A stretch of 64,000 nucleotides of DNA from Ruegeria discodermiae (GTDB taxonomy: Bacteria; Pseudomonadota; Alphaproteobacteria; Rhodobacterales; Rhodobacteraceae). Made by a program: the position numbers and the translations under genes. The stretch is taken from NCBI RefSeq assembly GCF_030758345.1, contig NZ_JAVAMO010000002.1:372001-436000 (forward strand), in the 5' to 3' direction. The number at the start of each line of letters is the position of its first letter. Within the stretch, counting starts at the first letter, position 1. Below, in pieces: positions 61,641 through 64,000 of the stretch. The notes under the pieces are model-generated. The model saw only the letters and a program-made list of their open reading frames with translations. It ran no database searches and was not told where the DNA came from.

Positions 61641-62492
61641 ATGACTGATATGACTGCAACCGCATCCGTAAAACGGTCACGTAGCCTGCCGAAGATCAAC
61701 AGCAGTGCCATCGTGATGACGCTGTATCTCTTGTTCCTGCTACTGCCTCTCTATTGGCTGTTGAACATGAGCCTCAAGACGAACACGGAGATTCTGAACC
61801 AGTTCACACTTTGGCCGCGCAATCTGACATTTGACAACTACCTGACGATACTGACGGATCCCGCATGGTACATGGGCTATGTCAACTCACTGATCTACGT
61901 GGTCATGAACACCGTGATCAGCTTGACGGTGGCGCTGCCAGCAGCCTATGCGTTCAGCCGCTACAGCTTTATGGGGGACAAACACCTGTTCTTCTGGCTG
62001 CTCACCAACCGGATGGCGCCGCCCGCGGTCTTCGCGCTGCCATTCTTCCAGTTTTACTCCTCGGTGGGGCTGTTTGATACGCATTTCGCCGTGGCGCTTG
62101 CGCATTGCCTGTTCAACGTGCCGCTGGCCGTCTGGATCCTCGAAGGCTTCATGCGCGGTGTGCCGAAGGAAATTGACGAGACCGCCTATATCGACGGTTA
62201 CGGCTTCGGCAAGTTCTTCGTGAAGATCTTCATGCCACTGATCGCTTCCGGTATCGGTGTGGCTGCATTCTTCTGCTTCATGTTCTCGTGGGTGGAACTG
62301 CTGCTCAGCCGAACGCTGACAACCACTGCCGCCAAACCCATTGCGGCCATCATGACCCGGACACAAGGTGCCGCCGGTATCGACTGGGGGGTGCTTGCCG
62401 CTGCGGGTGTGCTTACAGTGGTTCCCGGCGCGCTGGTCATCTACTTCGTACGCAACTACATCGCCAAGGGTTTCGCCCTGGGTCGCGTGTAA
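61641..62492 (+). CDS. glpQ: glycerol ABC importer permease GlpQ
   Basis: 283 aa, MalG-like permease, six helices (IVMTLYLLFLLLPLYWLLNM first) and EAA loop GVPKEIDETAYIDGYGFGKF. It pairs with GlpP. Confidence 0.88.
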   Translation: MTDMTATASVKRSRSLPKINSSAIVMTLYLLFLLLPLYWLLNMSLKTNTEILNQFTLWPRNLTFDNYLTILTDPAWYMGYVNSLIYVVMNTVISLTVALPAAYAFSRYSFMGDKHLFFWLLTNRMAPPAVFALPFFQFYSSVGLFDTHFAVALAHCLFNVPLAVWILEGFMRGVPKEIDETAYIDGYGFGKFFVKIFMPLIASGIGVAAFFCFMFSWVELLLSRTLTTTAAKPIAAIMTRTQGAAGIDWGVLAAAGVLTVVPGALVIYFVRNYIAKGFALGRV

Positions 62493-62516
62493 ACCGAGCC
62501 TGAAAGGAAAACGATC

Positions 62517-62789
62517 ATGGAATGGATGGCTTGGACATGGCCCACTGCTGCCTTCTTCGCAATCATTGCCTCGATATTGATCACGCTTACAGTGCTGGCA
62601 ATCAAGTTTCCCGAAACACCCCGCGTCGGGATACTCGGTATCGAGACGACGCGCGGAGACCGGCTCTTCATCTCACTTCTCGGCTCAGCCTTTATCAATC
62701 TGGGCTGGCTGGGAGTTGTCGGCGCGAACCAAGGACTCGCGCTGATCCTCTGCCTGATTTACGCCGCTATCGTTTTCAAGTGGGTGTAA
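62517..62789 (+). CDS. glpU: DUF2160 small membrane protein GlpU
   Basis: 90 aa with three hydrophobic segments (WTWPTAAFFAIIASILITLT, SLLGSAFINLGWLGVVGANQ, LILCLIYAAIVFKWV). DUF2160 proteins are found at this position in glpSTPQUV operons; the function in the importer is not established. Confidence 0.82.
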   Translation: MEWMAWTWPTAAFFAIIASILITLTVLAIKFPETPRVGILGIETTRGDRLFISLLGSAFINLGWLGVVGANQGLALILCLIYAAIVFKWV

Positions 62790-62803
62790 ATCGCAGAAAA
62801 CGG

Positions 62804-62833
62804 CGACCTCAGGGTTAGCGAAACCTGAGGTCG
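62804..62833 (+). terminator. Intra-operon hairpin upstream of glpV
   Basis: Perfect 10-bp stem CGACCTCAGG / CCTGAGGTCG with a 10-nt loop and a following TTTCT. It lies in the 82-bp glpU-glpV gap, so it is a partial terminator or an mRNA processing/stability element that separates binding-protein expression from the membrane genes. Confidence 0.6.
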
Positions 62834-62871
62834 TTTCTCAAAACTCAGTTCCGAAATACAGGGAGGACATA

Positions 62872-64000
62872 ATGAAAGTATCGCTAAAATCCACCACCGC
62901 ATTGATGCTGGTGGTGGGACTGACAGGCAGTCCCGCCTTCGCCGACATGGATGCGGCGAAGAAGTTCCTCGACGAAGAGATTGCAGGTGTTTCCGTCCTT
63001 CCGCGCGCGGAGCAGGAAGCAGAGATGCAGTTCTTTGTTGACGCAGCAAAGCCGTTCGAAGGCATGGACATCAAGGTTGTCTCCGAGACCATCGCGACCC
63101 ATGAATACGAAAGCCAGGTTCTGGCTCCGGCATTCAGCGCCATCACCGGCATCAATGTCACGCATGACCTGATCGGTGAAGGTGACGTTGTTGAAAAACT
63201 GCAAACACAGATGCAGTCGGGCGAAAACATCTATGACGCCTATGTCAACGACTCCGACCTGATCGGTACGCATTGGCGTTACCAGCAGGTTCGCAACCTG
63301 ACCGACTGGATGTCGGGCGAAGGCCAGGACGTAACCCTGCCGACGCTGGATCTGGATGATTTCATCGGTCTGTCGTTCACAACCGGCCCCGATGCCAAGC
63401 TGTATCAGCTGCCCGACCAGCAGTTCGCGAACCTCTACTGGTTCCGCTACGACTGGTTCAACGACGACAAGAACAAGGCCGACTTCAAGGAGAAATACGG
63501 CTACGATCTTGGTGTTCCGGTCAACTGGTCGGCTTATGAGGACATTGCCGAGTTCTTCACCGGCCGCGACCTGAGCCATATGGATGTCGAGGGCGAAGTC
63601 TTTGGCAACATGGATTACGGCAAGAAAGACCCATCGCTAGGTTGGCGTTACACCGACGCGTGGATGTCCATGGCTGGCATGGGCGACGTTGGTGAGCCGA
63701 ACGGCTTCCCTGTTGACGAATGGGGTATCCGCGTCAACGACAACAACCAGCCGACTGGCTCGTGCGTTGCACGTGGCGGTGCCACCAACTCGCCTGCTGC
63801 TGTCTATGCGGTCGCCAAGGCAATCGAATGGCTGCAGAAGTTCTCGCCGCCAGCCGCTGCCGGTATGACCTTCTCGGAAGCAGGTCCGATCCCGGCCCAG
63901 GGCAACATCGCTCAGCAGATGTTCTGGTACACCGCGTTCACCGCAGCAACGGTCGAGCCCGATCTGCCGGTGATGAACGAGGACGGCACGCCGAAATGGC
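62872..64000 (+). CDS. glpV: glycerol ABC importer binding protein GlpV (3' end beyond window)
   Basis: At least 376 aa; ATG 62872 with GGGAGG 5 nt upstream. Signal peptide LKSTTALMLVVGLTGSPAFA, then ADMDAAKKFLDEEIAGVSVL and a family-1 binding-protein fold rich in Trp and Tyr (FANLYWFRYDWFNDDKNKAD, GWRYTDAWMSMAGMGDVGE). The frame is still open at 64000. Product lengths in this family are near 575 aa, so about one third is missing from the window. Confidence 0.88.
   Translation, partial: MKVSLKSTTALMLVVGLTGSPAFADMDAAKKFLDEEIAGVSVLPRAEQEAEMQFFVDAAKPFEGMDIKVVSETIATHEYESQVLAPAFSAITGINVTHDLIGEGDVVEKLQTQMQSGENIYDAYVNDSDLIGTHWRYQQVRNLTDWMSGEGQDVTLPTLDLDDFIGLSFTTGPDAKLYQLPDQQFANLYWFRYDWFNDDKNKADFKEKYGYDLGVPVNWSAYEDIAEFFTGRDLSHMDVEGEVFGNMDYGKKDPSLGWRYTDAWMSMAGMGDVGEPNGFPVDEWGIRVNDNNQPTGSCVARGGATNSPAAVYAVAKAIEWLQKFSPPAAAGMTFSEAGPIPAQGNIAQQMFWYTAFTAATVEPDLPVMNEDGTPKW

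Noticed and set aside
1-64000. CRISPR arrays, tRNA or rRNA genes, prophage
   Set aside because: No regularly spaced repeats, cloverleaf or ribosomal sequence and no phage structural genes were recognised by eye on either strand.

Overview
The window looks like a chromosomal segment of a marine alphaproteobacterium, most likely Rhodobacterales (Roseobacter group). This is inferred from the high G+C content, the many solute-binding-protein dependent ABC transporters, the ATGA-coupled operons, the osmolyte and methylamine genes, and a Rhizobium-type glpSTPQUV glycerol importer. Nothing here is a phage or an intact mobile element. The segment is a chain of catabolic and uptake operons separated by patches of gene debris.

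Left part (1-8.2 kb). An ECF sigma/anti-sigma pair is divergent from an operon of an alpha/beta hydrolase, a P-loop protein and an ABC-exporter-like protein whose nucleotide-binding domain has lost every catalytic motif. Both directions carry the same promoter architecture (TTTGGAAT, 16 nt, CGTTGT), so the sigma factor probably drives itself and this operon. About 3.4 kb of decay follows: a GNAT pseudogene, remnants of a dipeptide ABC operon (dppF, dppA and dppC fragments), an intact AhpD-like gene and a headless TetR gene.

8.2-20.4 kb. A betaine/proline-type importer (proX, proV, proW) follows a DUF1989-GcvT fusion. A divergent LacI regulator has two identical 14-bp palindromes in the shared promoter. 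Next is the best-supported novelty of the window: a guanidine-I (ykkC) riboswitch upstream of a nitrate/taurine-type ABC importer, a ureohydrolase of guanidine-hydrolase type, a histidine-rich protein and a 49-residue His-containing membrane peptide. I read this as a guanidine uptake and hydrolysis operon with its own candidate nickel-handling proteins.

20.8-31.5 kb. A sugar ABC importer with a zinc alcohol dehydrogenase, a GntR regulator, a tagaturonate-reductase-like enzyme and a broken aldo/keto reductase suggest a sugar-acid route, possibly L-galactonate. Then come an MFS transporter, a stand-alone ketoacyl synthase and a cytochrome P450.

31.6-47.4 kb. A non-pyrrolysine MttB homologue, a trimethylamine-dehydrogenase-like flavoprotein and a BCCT carrier form a quaternary/tertiary amine locus. 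A LacI-controlled beta-mannoside operon follows (binding protein, two permeases, ATPase, GH2 beta-mannosidase, sugar isomerase, Gfo/Idh dehydrogenase).

47.4-64 kb. Debris (D-cysteine desulfhydrase, IS5 and IS630 fragments, an OmpR-type tail) flanks an ECF42-type sigma cluster. An RND efflux pair follows, and the window ends in a glycerol operon (glpR, glpD, glpSTPQUV) in which the two ATPases carry complementary defects that leave one consensus ATP site. The glpV gene runs off the right edge, as the anti-sigma gene runs off the left.
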